Below are positions 1 to 7,529 of a stretch of DNA of 30,527 nt, in pieces (the stretch's first letter is position 1; each line of letters starts with the position of its first letter). Where the stretch lies: the NCBI GenBank assembly GCA_965603395.1, contig CBFDCV010000007.1, forward strand, positions 1 through 30,527, given 5' to 3'. The DNA comes from CAYSWS01 sp965603395. GTDB taxonomy: Bacteria; Patescibacteriota; WWE3; UBA101185; UBA10185. Made by a program: the position numbers and the translations under genes. Below the pieces are notes generated by a model. That model saw nothing but the letters and a program-made list of their open reading frames with translations. It was not told the DNA's origin and ran no database searches.

Positions 1-117
1 GCCATTATATTTTGGGACAAGAAAGACACCTCAGGAGCTGTTAAATTGGTGTCTTATACAGCCGGTTGGTTGGCCTTTTTTGTAGTATTGGGAATCACAA
101 TAATAATGATTTTATAG
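1..117 (+). CDS. C-terminal end of a membrane protein (partial)
   Basis: An open frame enters from the left edge and stops at TAG 115-117, giving 38 residues. The last 20 or so (AGWLAFFVVLGITIIMIL) form one hydrophobic helix that ends the protein, so the gene product is an integral membrane protein with its C-terminus at the membrane. Too little remains to name a family. The next gene starts 96 bases downstream behind its own promoter. Confidence 0.55.
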   Translation, partial: AIIFWDKKDTSGAVKLVSYTAGWLAFFVVLGITIIMIL

Positions 118-195
118 GATGATGTATAGCGGTTTACCGCTACGAGAAATTAATAAATTGTGCGTTTACTGCCCCCTTTAAATACGCTAGTGGTG

Positions 196-204
196 TGTTA
201 TATT
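196..204 (+). promoter_or_regulatory. Extended -10 promoter of the S41 peptidase gene
   Basis: TGTTATATT is a TGN-TATATT extended -10. The start codon lies 10 nt after the box, so the leader would be only about 3 nt and no Shine-Dalgarno site is present. No good -35 is visible 16-18 nt upstream. Confidence 0.5.
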
Positions 205-213
205 ACTTAGAGT

Positions 214-1611
214 ATGAAAAAGATAAAAATACCTCACATTAAATTACCAACAATAAAACTTAAGCCGATCAAATTTAAAAAACTGAAAATTTCCAGAAGG
301 CAGTTGGTCACTTTGGTAGCTATTGTTGCTATAGGAGCTATTTCTATTCTAGGCAGAAAGTCGCCTTTTGGTAATAACTGGGAAGATGTGCTTCCCGCAA
401 GTAACATTTTTGGTGATTCCACCACAGAGGAATCAGAGGATGACAAATACACAGCCTTTTTCTTTGAGGTTTATGACCTAATTATGAACCATCACTGGAA
501 TCAGCTCAGCGACGAACAGTTAGCCAACATCACAAAACTAGCAGTACAAAAAGTTTCTGAGCAAGAGCTAGAAAACACACCTCTAACAAAAAATGACCTC
601 AGGACAATGCTTTTTAACATGATGGAAGGTAAAAGCGATGATGAGAAAAAAGAGTTCATCACCAAAGTAGCAGATATTGTGCTGGCTAATTTAGAACCCT
701 TTGGAAGAAGCCGCCTTTATACATCCCAAAAACAGCAAGCTCTATCAAACACAGTCAAAAACGTCGATCCTAATGTTGATCACTATGGCGCTCTAGGCGT
801 CGATAAAGAAGCCACTCCCGAACAGGTAGCTGATGCTTACACTAGCAAGATACAAGAACTTAATCAGCAAGAACAAACCCCGGAAGTTGAGAAGGAAAAA
901 GCCAACGTAGAAAGAGCTAAGGAAGTATTAGGCGACACCGGCAACAAAGATGTCTACGATGACTCAGGAGCAAATCCCACTATAGATAACAGATTAATTT
1001 CACCCAGAATCGCTTACATACACATAACTAAATTCTCCCCCACAACTGTGGAAGAATTAGACAGAGTAATGCAAAAGTATAATTCGGGGGAAGAGCTGGA
1101 CACCTTGATCATTGACCTTAGAGGCAATATTGGCGGTGCCATAGACGGGCTACCTTATTTCCTAGGACCTTTCATCGGGCAGAACCAATACGCCTATCAA
1201 TTTTTCAAGAGAGGTGAAAAACAAGACTTCATCACAAAAACAGGCTGGCTACCAAGTTTAGTAAGGTATAAAAAGGTAATAGTGCTTATTGATGAACAAG
1301 TCCAATCCTCAGGTGAAGTTTTTGCTTCCGTACTTAAAAAATACAATGTGGGTGTTTTGGTCGGTGTTCCTACCAAAGGCTGGGGTACAGTAGAGGCTGT
1401 TTTTAAGATCGGTAATCAGGTAGATCCGGAAAACGAGACCTACTCAGCCCTACTAGTACATAGCCTAACTCTCAGGGAAGACAGCATCCCCATTGAGGGC
1501 AAAGGAGTAGACCCCACGATCAATATTACTGATCCAAACTGGCAGCAAGAATTATATAAATACTACAGCAACCAAGAAATAGTTAATGCCGTGGCTAGCT
1601 TAGTAAACTAG
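214..1611 (+). CDS. Membrane-anchored S41 (C-terminal processing) peptidase with a J-like domain
   Basis: This is a serine peptidase of the tail-specific/CtpA type, expected to cut proteins on the outer face of the membrane. After a very lysine-rich start there is one membrane anchor at about residues 30-47. Residues 54-185 are helical and unassigned. Residues 187-250 begin DHYGALGV and resemble a DnaJ J-domain (ATPEQVADAY, then a helix), but the HPD triad is missing. The S41 core covers about 265-445: the IDLRGNIGG strand, QSSGEVFA with the likely nucleophile Ser365, and GVPTKGWGTV with the likely general base Lys388. The usual PDZ domain is absent and the J-like segment occupies its place. 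The promoter sits just upstream with almost no leader. The S41 call is firm; the J-like call is based on sequence pattern only. Confidence 0.85.
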   Translation: MKKIKIPHIKLPTIKLKPIKFKKLKISRRQLVTLVAIVAIGAISILGRKSPFGNNWEDVLPASNIFGDSTTEESEDDKYTAFFFEVYDLIMNHHWNQLSDEQLANITKLAVQKVSEQELENTPLTKNDLRTMLFNMMEGKSDDEKKEFITKVADIVLANLEPFGRSRLYTSQKQQALSNTVKNVDPNVDHYGALGVDKEATPEQVADAYTSKIQELNQQEQTPEVEKEKANVERAKEVLGDTGNKDVYDDSGANPTIDNRLISPRIAYIHITKFSPTTVEELDRVMQKYNSGEELDTLIIDLRGNIGGAIDGLPYFLGPFIGQNQYAYQFFKRGEKQDFITKTGWLPSLVRYKKVIVLIDEQVQSSGEVFASVLKKYNVGVLVGVPTKGWGTVEAVFKIGNQVDPENETYSALLVHSLTLREDSIPIEGKGVDPTINITDPNWQQELYKYYSNQEIVNAVASLVN

Positions 1612-1621
1612 CCTTGTAAGA

Positions 1622-1650
1622 TAGACAAAATCATCCAACTTTTCTATAGT
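1622..1650 (+). promoter_or_regulatory. Promoter of the MgtC/DUF4010 gene (TAGACA-17-TATAGT)
   Basis: A -35 of TAGACA (1622-1627) and a -10 of TATAGT (1645-1650) are separated by exactly 17 bases. The ATG at 1657 begins 7 nt after the -10, where transcription would start, so the mRNA is predicted to be leaderless. Confidence 0.7.
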
Positions 1651-1656
1651 TAAACA

Positions 1657-3021
1657 ATGGAAACCATAGCACTGCCCCTGAAGCTCCTTCTAGCTATTAT
1701 CCTAGGCGGATTAATAGGTCTGGAAAGAGGCTCGGCCCCCGGAACCGAGGATAAAGAAGAGTACATGAATAGAGGAGACACCTGGGGTATTAGAACTTAT
1801 TCTTTAATTTCCCTACTTGGTGCTATATCGGGTTTGCTATTCCTCTTTGGCTATCTCTATCTTTCCATCATCACTACCGTCTCTTTTTTCATCCTCATCT
1901 TCATTTATTATGGCGTGGGCGGTTGGATGATCAAATCCATGGGACTCACCACTGAGTTAGGAGCCATATTCTCTTTTTTAATTGGCTACTTTGTCACCTC
2001 AAACATTGTGCCTCTGCAACTAGTGATTGCAATAAGCATAGTCATAGAGCTTATTCTATCTCTAAAAGAAAAAAGCCGTACTTTTGTGCTGGGGGTAAAA
2101 AGATCGGAAATAGATGCTTTCATTGGTTTTGCGATCATTGCTTTGGTAATTCTGCCCTTTCTACCCAACCAGGCTTATCATTTAGCTGATTCCCCAACCA
2201 TCAGAAATCTGCTACAAACCTACAACGCAAATATGCATTTTTTCGAACAATTGGAAATCATTAATCCATTTAGGCTGTGGTTTATTGTAGCTCTTATAAC
2301 AGGCATAGATGTCTTGGGACATTTACTAGCAAAGTTTTCCGGTAAGAACAAAAGCATTATTACCACCAGCGCTGTGGGAGGTTTTGTTTCTTCTACCTCT
2401 ACCATTTTATCGCTAGCTCACAGAAGTAAAACAGAAAACAACATAAATGAGCTTGTTACCGCCGCTATGGTGGCTAACCTCACAAGCTTCTTTCAGATAT
2501 TTGTGTTGGTTGCGCCTCTAAATAGCAGGTGGCTGGTATCGATCACGCCGGTCTTAATGGTTATCATTGTAGCCACTGTTTTGGTGAGCATTTTCCTCCA
2601 CCTTAGAAATAGAAAAAAGATGATGGTGATAGCCGGGAACCAAGCAGAGGAACTTTCCCATGTGGCTGAGAAAGAGATTTTTTCCATTAAACACGCTCTA
2701 AGGTTTGCTATGCTACTGATTTTGGTTCGAATATTTACTAAGTCCGCCCTTATTCTGTTTGGCCAGTCAGGGTTTTTGGCTACTTCCATTTTGGCATCCT
2801 TTTCCGGTATTGACGCGGTAGTAATAAACCTGGCCGAGTTGGCTGACACTATTATTCCGGCTAATATTGCTCTTCTTACTCTTTTATTTATCAACGCTAC
2901 CAACTTACTTAGTAAAGTTGTCTTTTCTGCTGGCCAAGCTAAAAAGGAGTTTACTCTTAGGCTACTGGGGGCCTCGCTTGTTGTTATAGTGGCAAGTTTT
3001 GTAGGCTATTACTTTCTCTAA
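1657..3021 (+). CDS. MgtC/SapB family membrane protein with DUF4010 domain
   Basis: The product is a 454-residue polytopic membrane protein. The N-terminal third has the MgtC hallmark: a first helix followed by GGLIGLERG, a charged loop, then RTYSLISLLGAISGL. The C-terminal half (from about residue 205) matches the DUF4010 half of such fusions: a helix pair around TSAVGGFVSSTSTILSLAHR and several further helices to the C-terminus. Proteins of this build are membrane proteins of uncertain function, often discussed as Mg2+-stress or transport related. ATG 1657 is the only start consistent with the promoter. No Shine-Dalgarno is present. It ends about 80 bases before the lipoprotein gene, which has its own promoter. 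Confidence 0.8.
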   Translation: METIALPLKLLLAIILGGLIGLERGSAPGTEDKEEYMNRGDTWGIRTYSLISLLGAISGLLFLFGYLYLSIITTVSFFILIFIYYGVGGWMIKSMGLTTELGAIFSFLIGYFVTSNIVPLQLVIAISIVIELILSLKEKSRTFVLGVKRSEIDAFIGFAIIALVILPFLPNQAYHLADSPTIRNLLQTYNANMHFFEQLEIINPFRLWFIVALITGIDVLGHLLAKFSGKNKSIITTSAVGGFVSSTSTILSLAHRSKTENNINELVTAAMVANLTSFFQIFVLVAPLNSRWLVSITPVLMVIIVATVLVSIFLHLRNRKKMMVIAGNQAEELSHVAEKEIFSIKHALRFAMLLILVRIFTKSALILFGQSGFLATSILASFSGIDAVVINLAELADTIIPANIALLTLLFINATNLLSKVVFSAGQAKKEFTLRLLGASLVVIVASFVGYYFL

Positions 3022-3029
3022 AATAACCA

Positions 3030-3058
3030 TTGACCATATTAACACTATAGGGTATAAT
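3030..3058 (+). promoter_or_regulatory. Promoter of the lipoprotein gene (TTGACC-17-TATAAT)
   Basis: TTGACC (3030-3035) and a perfect TATAAT (3053-3058) are 17 bases apart. Transcription should start near 3065, giving a leader of nearly 40 nt. The inverted repeat ACCATT (3026-3031) / AATGGT (3056-3061) overlaps both boxes and could be an operator. Confidence 0.8.
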
Positions 3059-3102
3059 GGTGGTTAGTCGGACTGGGCGCTCTTTTCACCCGGAGGTGTA
3101 AA

Positions 3103-3414
3103 ATGAAGAAGCCTTTATATGTCCTTTTGGTCGCTATTCTCTCAATCAGTGCATGCGCTCCTAGTGTAGGAGATAAGGTTGTTGCAAAAGATACCGCACA
3201 CCTTTTAGTAGAGTTCGGTCAATTTTCCATGAGCGATCCCAGAGCAAAACCTTGCGTAGTTGATAACAGCCAAGTGTTTAATGTTGAGGGATCAGGCTAT
3301 AACGATTTGTGGGAAATTGACTATATTGAGGTCAGTAACGTCCGTTGCGCTGATGGTAGAACACTTCCTACAGCCTATGGTGCTACTTCTCAATTCCGCA
3401 TGTACGAACAGTGA
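3103..3414 (+). CDS. Small secreted lipoprotein, hypothetical
   Basis: A 103-residue protein with a lipoprotein signal: two lysines, a hydrophobic stretch, and the lipobox ISAC with the modified cysteine at residue 18. The mature part of about 85 residues is polar and contains two further cysteines (around 51 and 82) that could form a disulfide. I do not recognise the family. A strong Shine-Dalgarno GGAGG (3092-3096) lies 6 bases before ATG, unlike nearly every other gene here. The gene is a single cistron bounded by its own promoter and a strong terminator, which suggests independent and probably high expression. Confidence 0.75.
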   Translation: MKKPLYVLLVAILSISACAPSVGDKVVAKDTAHLLVEFGQFSMSDPRAKPCVVDNSQVFNVEGSGYNDLWEIDYIEVSNVRCADGRTLPTAYGATSQFRMYEQ

Positions 3415-3418
3415 CCAC

Positions 3419-3479
3419 AACACCCAGCTTAGGAAATCGCATATTATTTATAATTTATTGCGAAACCTAGCTGGGTGTT
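3419..3479 (+). terminator. Intrinsic terminator after the lipoprotein gene
   Basis: AACACCCAGCT (3419-3429) pairs perfectly with AGCTGGGTGTT (3469-3479). TAGG/CCTA and TCGCA/TGCGA continue the stem inward around an AT-rich loop. A T-rich run (TTTACTTTTT) follows directly. Confidence 0.85.
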
Positions 3480-3501
3480 TACTTTTTCCCCATAAAATCT
3501 A

Positions 3502-3507
3502 TATAAT
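3502..3507 (+). promoter_or_regulatory. -10 box of the 58-residue membrane protein gene
   Basis: A perfect TATAAT ends 7 nt before the GTG at 3514. A TTTACT at 3478-3483, 18 bases upstream, could serve as -35. This predicts a leaderless mRNA. Confidence 0.65.
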
Positions 3508-3513
3508 ATAAAC

Positions 3514-3690
3514 GTGAAGAAAATATTACTGCCTACATCATTACTGGTGCTGCTTGCCATAGACATTATGGCTTTCGGTTTTATAAAATCCAGCAACGAG
3601 GGTCTAATTATGTTTGGCTGGGTCGCGCTGTTCTTTAGCGTAGTCCTATTTGCCATACTAGCGCTACAGTTTCTGTCCAACAAGAAATAG
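3514..3690 (+). CDS. Small two-helix membrane protein, hypothetical
   Basis: A 58-residue frame starting at GTG (MKKILLPTSLLVLLAIDIMA) and ending TAG 3688-3690. It contains two hydrophobic helices, at about residues 4-22 and 33-54, separated by a short polar loop (IKSSNEG) and closed by a basic tail (SNKK), so it should be a hairpin membrane protein. The frame is supported by the perfect TATAAT immediately upstream and by the next ATG only 3 bases after its stop, which implies co-transcription with the following gene. The family is unknown. Confidence 0.65.
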   Translation: MKKILLPTSLLVLLAIDIMAFGFIKSSNEGLIMFGWVALFFSVVLFAILALQFLSNKK

Positions 3691-3693
3691 AGG

Positions 3694-4581
3694 ATGAAAA
3701 CTAAAATTGCAGCTTTAATAACTGCCCTCCTTATAATTTTCGTGGGTGCCGGTGGGGTTTATATCATTTCCCAATCAAAGCCTGTGGTAAAAGGTACTAT
3801 AAGTGATGTTGCGCAGGACACCGGTGACCAACTCCCTGAAAATCAATCAGTTAGAATAATCGAAGAGCCCGTTGATACTAGAGTTGAGGATTGGCTTAAG
3901 CAGATCGGGGAGAGTTTTAATTTGGAAATCTTAACTATTGAAGACGCTTCCTTTGCATGGCGCTTAGAAAAAAGTTCGGTGGAGGTCGTTGGCAAAGGTA
4001 TTATTATAGAACAGATCAGCGATCAGTTACTTGATACTTTACTTGAATTTTTCCTTGACCATGAATTTGAACAAGATGCCTACAATTTAGCTTTAGATGA
4101 TTTGGAACAGTTTTATGGTTTTATCAATGAAGACATGGTGTGCGTGGTTAGAGGTGCCGCCGGTCAAGAAGATCAAGAAGAGGAACTAGAAGAAAGCGCT
4201 TTAGATTTGGAAATAAGATGTGGTTTGGTTGATTTTGCCTCCATCGAACAATTAACTCAAGAGTATTTAATTAAACAACTTTTCTCTGAAAAATATGAGA
4301 GAGACGCCTCAACCGTCTACGTGGACGTTATTCAGGCTTTTCCTGAACACATGTCCGGCAGTGTACAATTCATTGAGCCTGACGAGGAGCAGCCCGCACC
4401 GGGTAACGGGGGCGCTTTCCTTGCTGCCACAGATCAAGACGGAGAATGGGTGTTGGTTTTTGATGGGAATGGCGCTATTCTCTGTACAGACATCGAGCCC
4501 TATGATTTCCCCACGGAAATGGTGCCTGAGTGCTACGATGACGTAGCCGGACAGGTAGTAAACCGCAATAACTCAGAATGA
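3694..4581 (+). CDS. Membrane-anchored acidic extracytoplasmic protein, hypothetical
   Basis: A 295-residue protein with one N-terminal anchor (residues 4-27, ALITALLIIFVGAGGVYIIS), a short linker and a strongly acidic extracytoplasmic part. Residues 60-225 are predicted mixed helix and strand with a Glu/Asp-rich loop near 162-172. Residues 236-285 form a compact terminal module containing GGAFLAATDQDGEWVLVFDG and two cysteines (about 264 and 280) that may pair. I associate this kind of module with secreted proteins of Patescibacteria, but cannot name a family. It follows the 58-residue protein by 3 bases without a Shine-Dalgarno, so translation probably depends on the upstream cistron. Confidence 0.7.
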   Translation: MKTKIAALITALLIIFVGAGGVYIISQSKPVVKGTISDVAQDTGDQLPENQSVRIIEEPVDTRVEDWLKQIGESFNLEILTIEDASFAWRLEKSSVEVVGKGIIIEQISDQLLDTLLEFFLDHEFEQDAYNLALDDLEQFYGFINEDMVCVVRGAAGQEDQEEELEESALDLEIRCGLVDFASIEQLTQEYLIKQLFSEKYERDASTVYVDVIQAFPEHMSGSVQFIEPDEEQPAPGNGGAFLAATDQDGEWVLVFDGNGAILCTDIEPYDFPTEMVPECYDDVAGQVVNRNNSE

Positions 4582-4589
4582 CACTTAGC

Positions 4590-4619
4590 TTAACTCTTCA
4601 GCAGTCCCCGTTGTATACT
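4590..4619 (+). promoter_or_regulatory. Promoter of the GH1 glycosidase gene
   Basis: TTAACT (4590-4595) and TATACT (4614-4619) are separated by 18 bases. The -10 ends 7 nt before ATG 4626, predicting a leaderless mRNA and arguing against the in-frame upstream start at 4578. Confidence 0.6.
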
Positions 4620-4625
4620 AAATGC

Positions 4626-5849
4626 ATGCACAAATATACTTTCCCCAAAGGTTTTTTGTGGGGCACTGCCACTTCCGCCTACCAAATTGAAGGCAACAAT
4701 AAAAACAGTGACTGGTGGTTGTGGGAACATAGAAACAGGTTAAAAGACAGCAAGTTTCCCGGTATCGATAAAAAACAGTGGCCCCTTGAGCCTAGTTTAG
4801 AGGCCTGTGATTCTTACCATAGGTACAAAGAAGATTTTGATCTGGCCGCTGAACTAAATAATAACGCCATTAGATTTGGCGTGGAATGGGCCAGGATTGA
4901 GCCGGCACCGGGTATGTTCGATCAAAAAGAACTGGATCACTATAAAAAGGTTATCAAGGCAGCCAAGGACAGGGGGCTTAAAACTTTTGTTACTTTGCAT
5001 CATTTTACAAATCCCGTTTGGCTTTATAACAGGGGCGGGTGGTTGAGTATGCAAACACCAAAGTTGTTTGCCCGGTATGCCGGGAAATGTGCAGAAGAGT
5101 TTGGCGATTTGGTTGACGTGTATTTAACTATAAATGAGCCTCAGGTATATTCGGTTTTATCTTTCCTGTTGGGTAGGTGGGTACCGCAAAGTGTCAACCC
5201 AATCAAAGTAGACATGGCGCAGATAAATATGATCCGGGCGCATAATCAAGCTTACAAGGCCATCAAAAAAGCAGGAAACCATACCGTAGGCATAGTAAAA
5301 AACATAGGTTGGTATGAAAAATCCCCGGATAGTCACAATCCCCTGGATTCAGTGTTTGCAGGACTGCTGAGATTTCTCAATAATGATTATTTCCTAAGGC
5401 CTATTAAGAAAAACCTGGATGTCCTAGGCCTCAATTACTACTTTACAAGCTACGTTAAGTACTTCAACCCTAGAGCTAATCCTAATGACAAAGTATCAGA
5501 TATGGGCTGGTGGCTTGAAGCAACAGGCTTGAAAAAAGTTCTCAAAAGCTTAAAAAAATACAATTTACCAATCTATATAACAGAAAATGGTTTGGCGGAT
5601 GCCAAAGACAAACATCGAACAAAGTATATTAAGGCCATATTGGGACAATGCGCTGAGGCCCTGGAAGAAGGTGTTCCTCTAAGAGGTTATTTCCACTGGT
5701 CCCTACTGGATAATTATGAATGGGCGGAAGGGTTCTGGCCCCGCTTTGGACTGGTTGAGATAGACCGCGAGAATAACCTACAAAGAAAGCCCAGACCGTC
5801 ATTCTATGAATACGCAAAGATTTGCAAAAGTGGTACTATAATTACATAA
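4626..5849 (+). CDS. Glycoside hydrolase family 1 (beta-glycosidase)
   Basis: A 407-residue retaining beta-glycosidase of the (beta/alpha)8-barrel type that would release sugars from beta-glucosides or beta-galactosides. Diagnostic parts are the N-terminal signature FPKGFLWGTATSAYQIEG, the acid/base motif TINEP with Glu171, the nucleophile motif ITENG with Glu320, and the C-terminal substrate-binding stretch GYFHWSLLDNYEWAEGF. The family usually runs 440-480 residues, so this is a slightly short member. No signal peptide is visible, so it is probably cytoplasmic. An ATG 48 bases upstream is in frame, but the added residues do not match the family and overlap the preceding gene; ATG 4626 fits the -10 box. 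It is followed without a gap by a second glycosidase. Confidence 0.93.
   Translation: MHKYTFPKGFLWGTATSAYQIEGNNKNSDWWLWEHRNRLKDSKFPGIDKKQWPLEPSLEACDSYHRYKEDFDLAAELNNNAIRFGVEWARIEPAPGMFDQKELDHYKKVIKAAKDRGLKTFVTLHHFTNPVWLYNRGGWLSMQTPKLFARYAGKCAEEFGDLVDVYLTINEPQVYSVLSFLLGRWVPQSVNPIKVDMAQINMIRAHNQAYKAIKKAGNHTVGIVKNIGWYEKSPDSHNPLDSVFAGLLRFLNNDYFLRPIKKNLDVLGLNYYFTSYVKYFNPRANPNDKVSDMGWWLEATGLKKVLKSLKKYNLPIYITENGLADAKDKHRTKYIKAILGQCAEALEEGVPLRGYFHWSLLDNYEWAEGFWPRFGLVEIDRENNLQRKPRPSFYEYAKICKSGTIIT
5837..5842 (+). promoter_or_regulatory. -10 box of the membrane-anchored glycosidase gene
   Basis: A perfect TATAAT inside the last codons of the GH1 gene ends 8 nt before ATG 5850. No clear -35 is seen. 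The second glycosidase may therefore have its own leaderless transcript as well as read-through. Confidence 0.5.
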
Positions 5850-6992
5850 ATGAAGCTGCCCAAATTTATTGCAAAGCTAAGAAGAAACACCGTTACTAAA
5901 GAGGTCAAAGAGTACCGATTAGCAAAGAAGTTGTTTAGTAAATTATGGAGTCTCCACATCATTAAGGTTTTCCTTGTTTTTCTTTTACTTACTCTATTTT
6001 CTCCTCTTATCATTTTCATGATGTACCGCCCTAAGGTTCAGGAAAACGTGAATTACGGCATAACCTTTAGCAAAAAGTATACTGATCAACTTGAATTGGA
6101 CTGGCACCAAGTTTATTTAAGCGTGCTCGATGACTTGGAAGTTGAAAATCTTAGATTAGTGGCTTATTGGGACGATGTTGAAAAAACTCGTGATGAGTAT
6201 GATTTTTCTGACATTAAGTGGCAACTGGATCAAGCTGCGCTACGTGATGTTAATGTCATCATGACCATAGGTAGAAAGGTGCCAAGATACCCTGAGTGTT
6301 TCCAACCGCAGTGGTGGTCCGAGCTTGAAAGTGAACATACCCGTGACGTAGAGCTGCTTGAATATGTCAAAGTTGCCGTGGAAGCCCTCAATGAATACGA
6401 CAATATTAAAATGTGGCAGATAGAAAATGAGCCCTTTTTCAAGTTTGGTGAGTGTGATAACCCTCCTTTGAAAAAAGAAACAGTACTTGAGGAGATTCAG
6501 ATGGCCAAATCCATAGACAGTAGGCCTATCTTGGTACAAGACAGCGGAGAGGGCGGTTTTTGGTTTCCAGCCTATCAAGCGGGTGACTACCTAGGCATTT
6601 CCATGTACAGAAAGGTTTGGTACGACTTTTGGCAGGTCTTTCTTGGCAACTTCATTTACTTTAAATACCCGCTAGCTCACTGGACATACAAGATAAAGGC
6701 AGACCTCACCATGGTACCGCATCAAAATATTATCGTGACGGAACTGCAGGCCGAACCTTGGGGACCGGCCGTGAACAGCCAACTTTCGTTAAAAGAGAAG
6801 AACAAGACCATGTCCAGACACCAATTTTTGGATACCATAAGCTACGCCCAAAAAGCAGGTTTTAAAGATTATTATTTCTGGGGAGCTGAGTGGTGGTATT
6901 GGGAAAAATACGTAAACAACAATCCATATTTCTGGGACACAGCCAAAGCCCTCTTCACCAAAGATCCAAGTGAGCTGCCCTCCTCTCAATGA
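5850..6992 (+). CDS. Membrane-anchored clan GH-A glycosidase (GH5/GH42-like TIM barrel)
   Basis: A 380-residue protein: a basic cytoplasmic N-terminus, one anchor at about residues 40-56 (FLVFLLLTLFSPLIIFM), then an extracytoplasmic barrel. The barrel shows the clan GH-A order: LRLVAYWDDVE on strand 2, MWQIENEP with acid/base Glu194 at the end of strand 4, and IVTELQAEPWG with nucleophile Glu298 at the end of strand 7. The tail DYYFWGAEWWYW is the usual aromatic strand 8. Family assignment within the clan is uncertain. It starts directly after the stop of the GH1 gene, so the two likely act in sequence: the surface enzyme cuts oligosaccharides and the cytoplasmic GH1 finishes them. Confidence 0.8.
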   Translation: MKLPKFIAKLRRNTVTKEVKEYRLAKKLFSKLWSLHIIKVFLVFLLLTLFSPLIIFMMYRPKVQENVNYGITFSKKYTDQLELDWHQVYLSVLDDLEVENLRLVAYWDDVEKTRDEYDFSDIKWQLDQAALRDVNVIMTIGRKVPRYPECFQPQWWSELESEHTRDVELLEYVKVAVEALNEYDNIKMWQIENEPFFKFGECDNPPLKKETVLEEIQMAKSIDSRPILVQDSGEGGFWFPAYQAGDYLGISMYRKVWYDFWQVFLGNFIYFKYPLAHWTYKIKADLTMVPHQNIIVTELQAEPWGPAVNSQLSLKEKNKTMSRHQFLDTISYAQKAGFKDYYFWGAEWWYWEKYVNNNPYFWDTAKALFTKDPSELPSSQ

Positions 6993-6998
6993 TAAGAT
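6993..6998 (+). promoter_or_regulatory. Possible -10 box of the YbaK-like gene
   Basis: TAAGAT ends 7 nt before ATG 7005, the spacing seen at many other genes here. It matches TATAAT at four of six positions and has no clear -35. Confidence 0.4.
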
Positions 6999-7004
6999 CT
7001 TCAT

Positions 7005-7511
7005 ATGCATCTTAAGCAGAAACCAATTCATAAATGCGTTAACAAAATAAAATCTCTCATAGAACAAAGCGGCATGTGGTTTGAATACTTGGAGCACGAA
7101 CCTGTCAGAACCAGCGAGGAAGCTGCCCGCATAAGACCCAAAGAGTATACGCTCTCCCAGGGCGCTAAGGCACTAATTGTTCGAATAAGAGAATATGGCG
7201 GAAACAAATATTTTGCTATGTTCATTGTTCCGGGAGATAGAAAATTCAATTACCAAAAAACCAAAGAATTGTTCGAAGCTAAAGACATCAGGTTTGCTAC
7301 AAAAGAAGAGGTAACCGAAGTTACTGATGGGATTAAGGTGGGAGGAGTCCCTCCTTTTGGAAACTTGTTCGGTTTGAAAGTGTTTGCTGATCAAAAAGTT
7401 TTTGATAATAAGAGAATTATCTTCAACGCCGGTGATAAAAGAGTCTCCATTGCCATTTCCACCGAAGACTATAAAAAACTGGTAGATCCTCAGGTTGTAG
7501 ACATAACTTAG
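7005..7511 (+). CDS. YbaK/ProX-type aminoacyl-tRNA deacylase domain protein
   Basis: A 168-residue single-domain protein of the YbaK/aminoacyl-tRNA-synthetase-associated fold, whose members hydrolyse mischarged tRNAs in trans. Visible signatures are the early EHEPVRTSEEAA stretch, the core QGAKALIVR with the conserved lysine, MFIVPGDRKFNY, and the GGVPPFG glycine/proline loop that lines the active site, followed by FNAGDKRVSIAIS. Length fits a free-standing editing protein. Substrate (Cys-tRNAPro, Ala-tRNAPro or another) cannot be told from the sequence. The start is supported by the weak -10 box 7 nt upstream. Confidence 0.85.
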   Translation: MHLKQKPIHKCVNKIKSLIEQSGMWFEYLEHEPVRTSEEAARIRPKEYTLSQGAKALIVRIREYGGNKYFAMFIVPGDRKFNYQKTKELFEAKDIRFATKEEVTEVTDGIKVGGVPPFGNLFGLKVFADQKVFDNKRIIFNAGDKRVSIAISTEDYKKLVDPQVVDIT

Positions 7512-7512
7512 G

Positions 7513-7521
7513 TGGTAAAAT
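7513..7521 (+). promoter_or_regulatory. Extended -10 promoter of the trypsin-like protease gene
   Basis: TGGTAAAAT is a TGN-TAAAAT extended -10 that overlaps the end of the deacylase gene and lies 9 nt before ATG 7530. The predicted leader is 0-2 nt. Confidence 0.6.
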
Positions 7522-7529
7522 AACACCAT

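Noticed and set aside
3260..3511. An 83-residue frame overlapping the lipoprotein gene
   Set aside because: It runs through the terminator hairpin and lacks any start signal; the lipoprotein frame has a promoter, Shine-Dalgarno and signal peptide.
4578..4625. Upstream in-frame ATG for the GH1 gene
   Set aside because: The extra 16 residues do not fit the family, overlap the previous gene and precede the -10 box.
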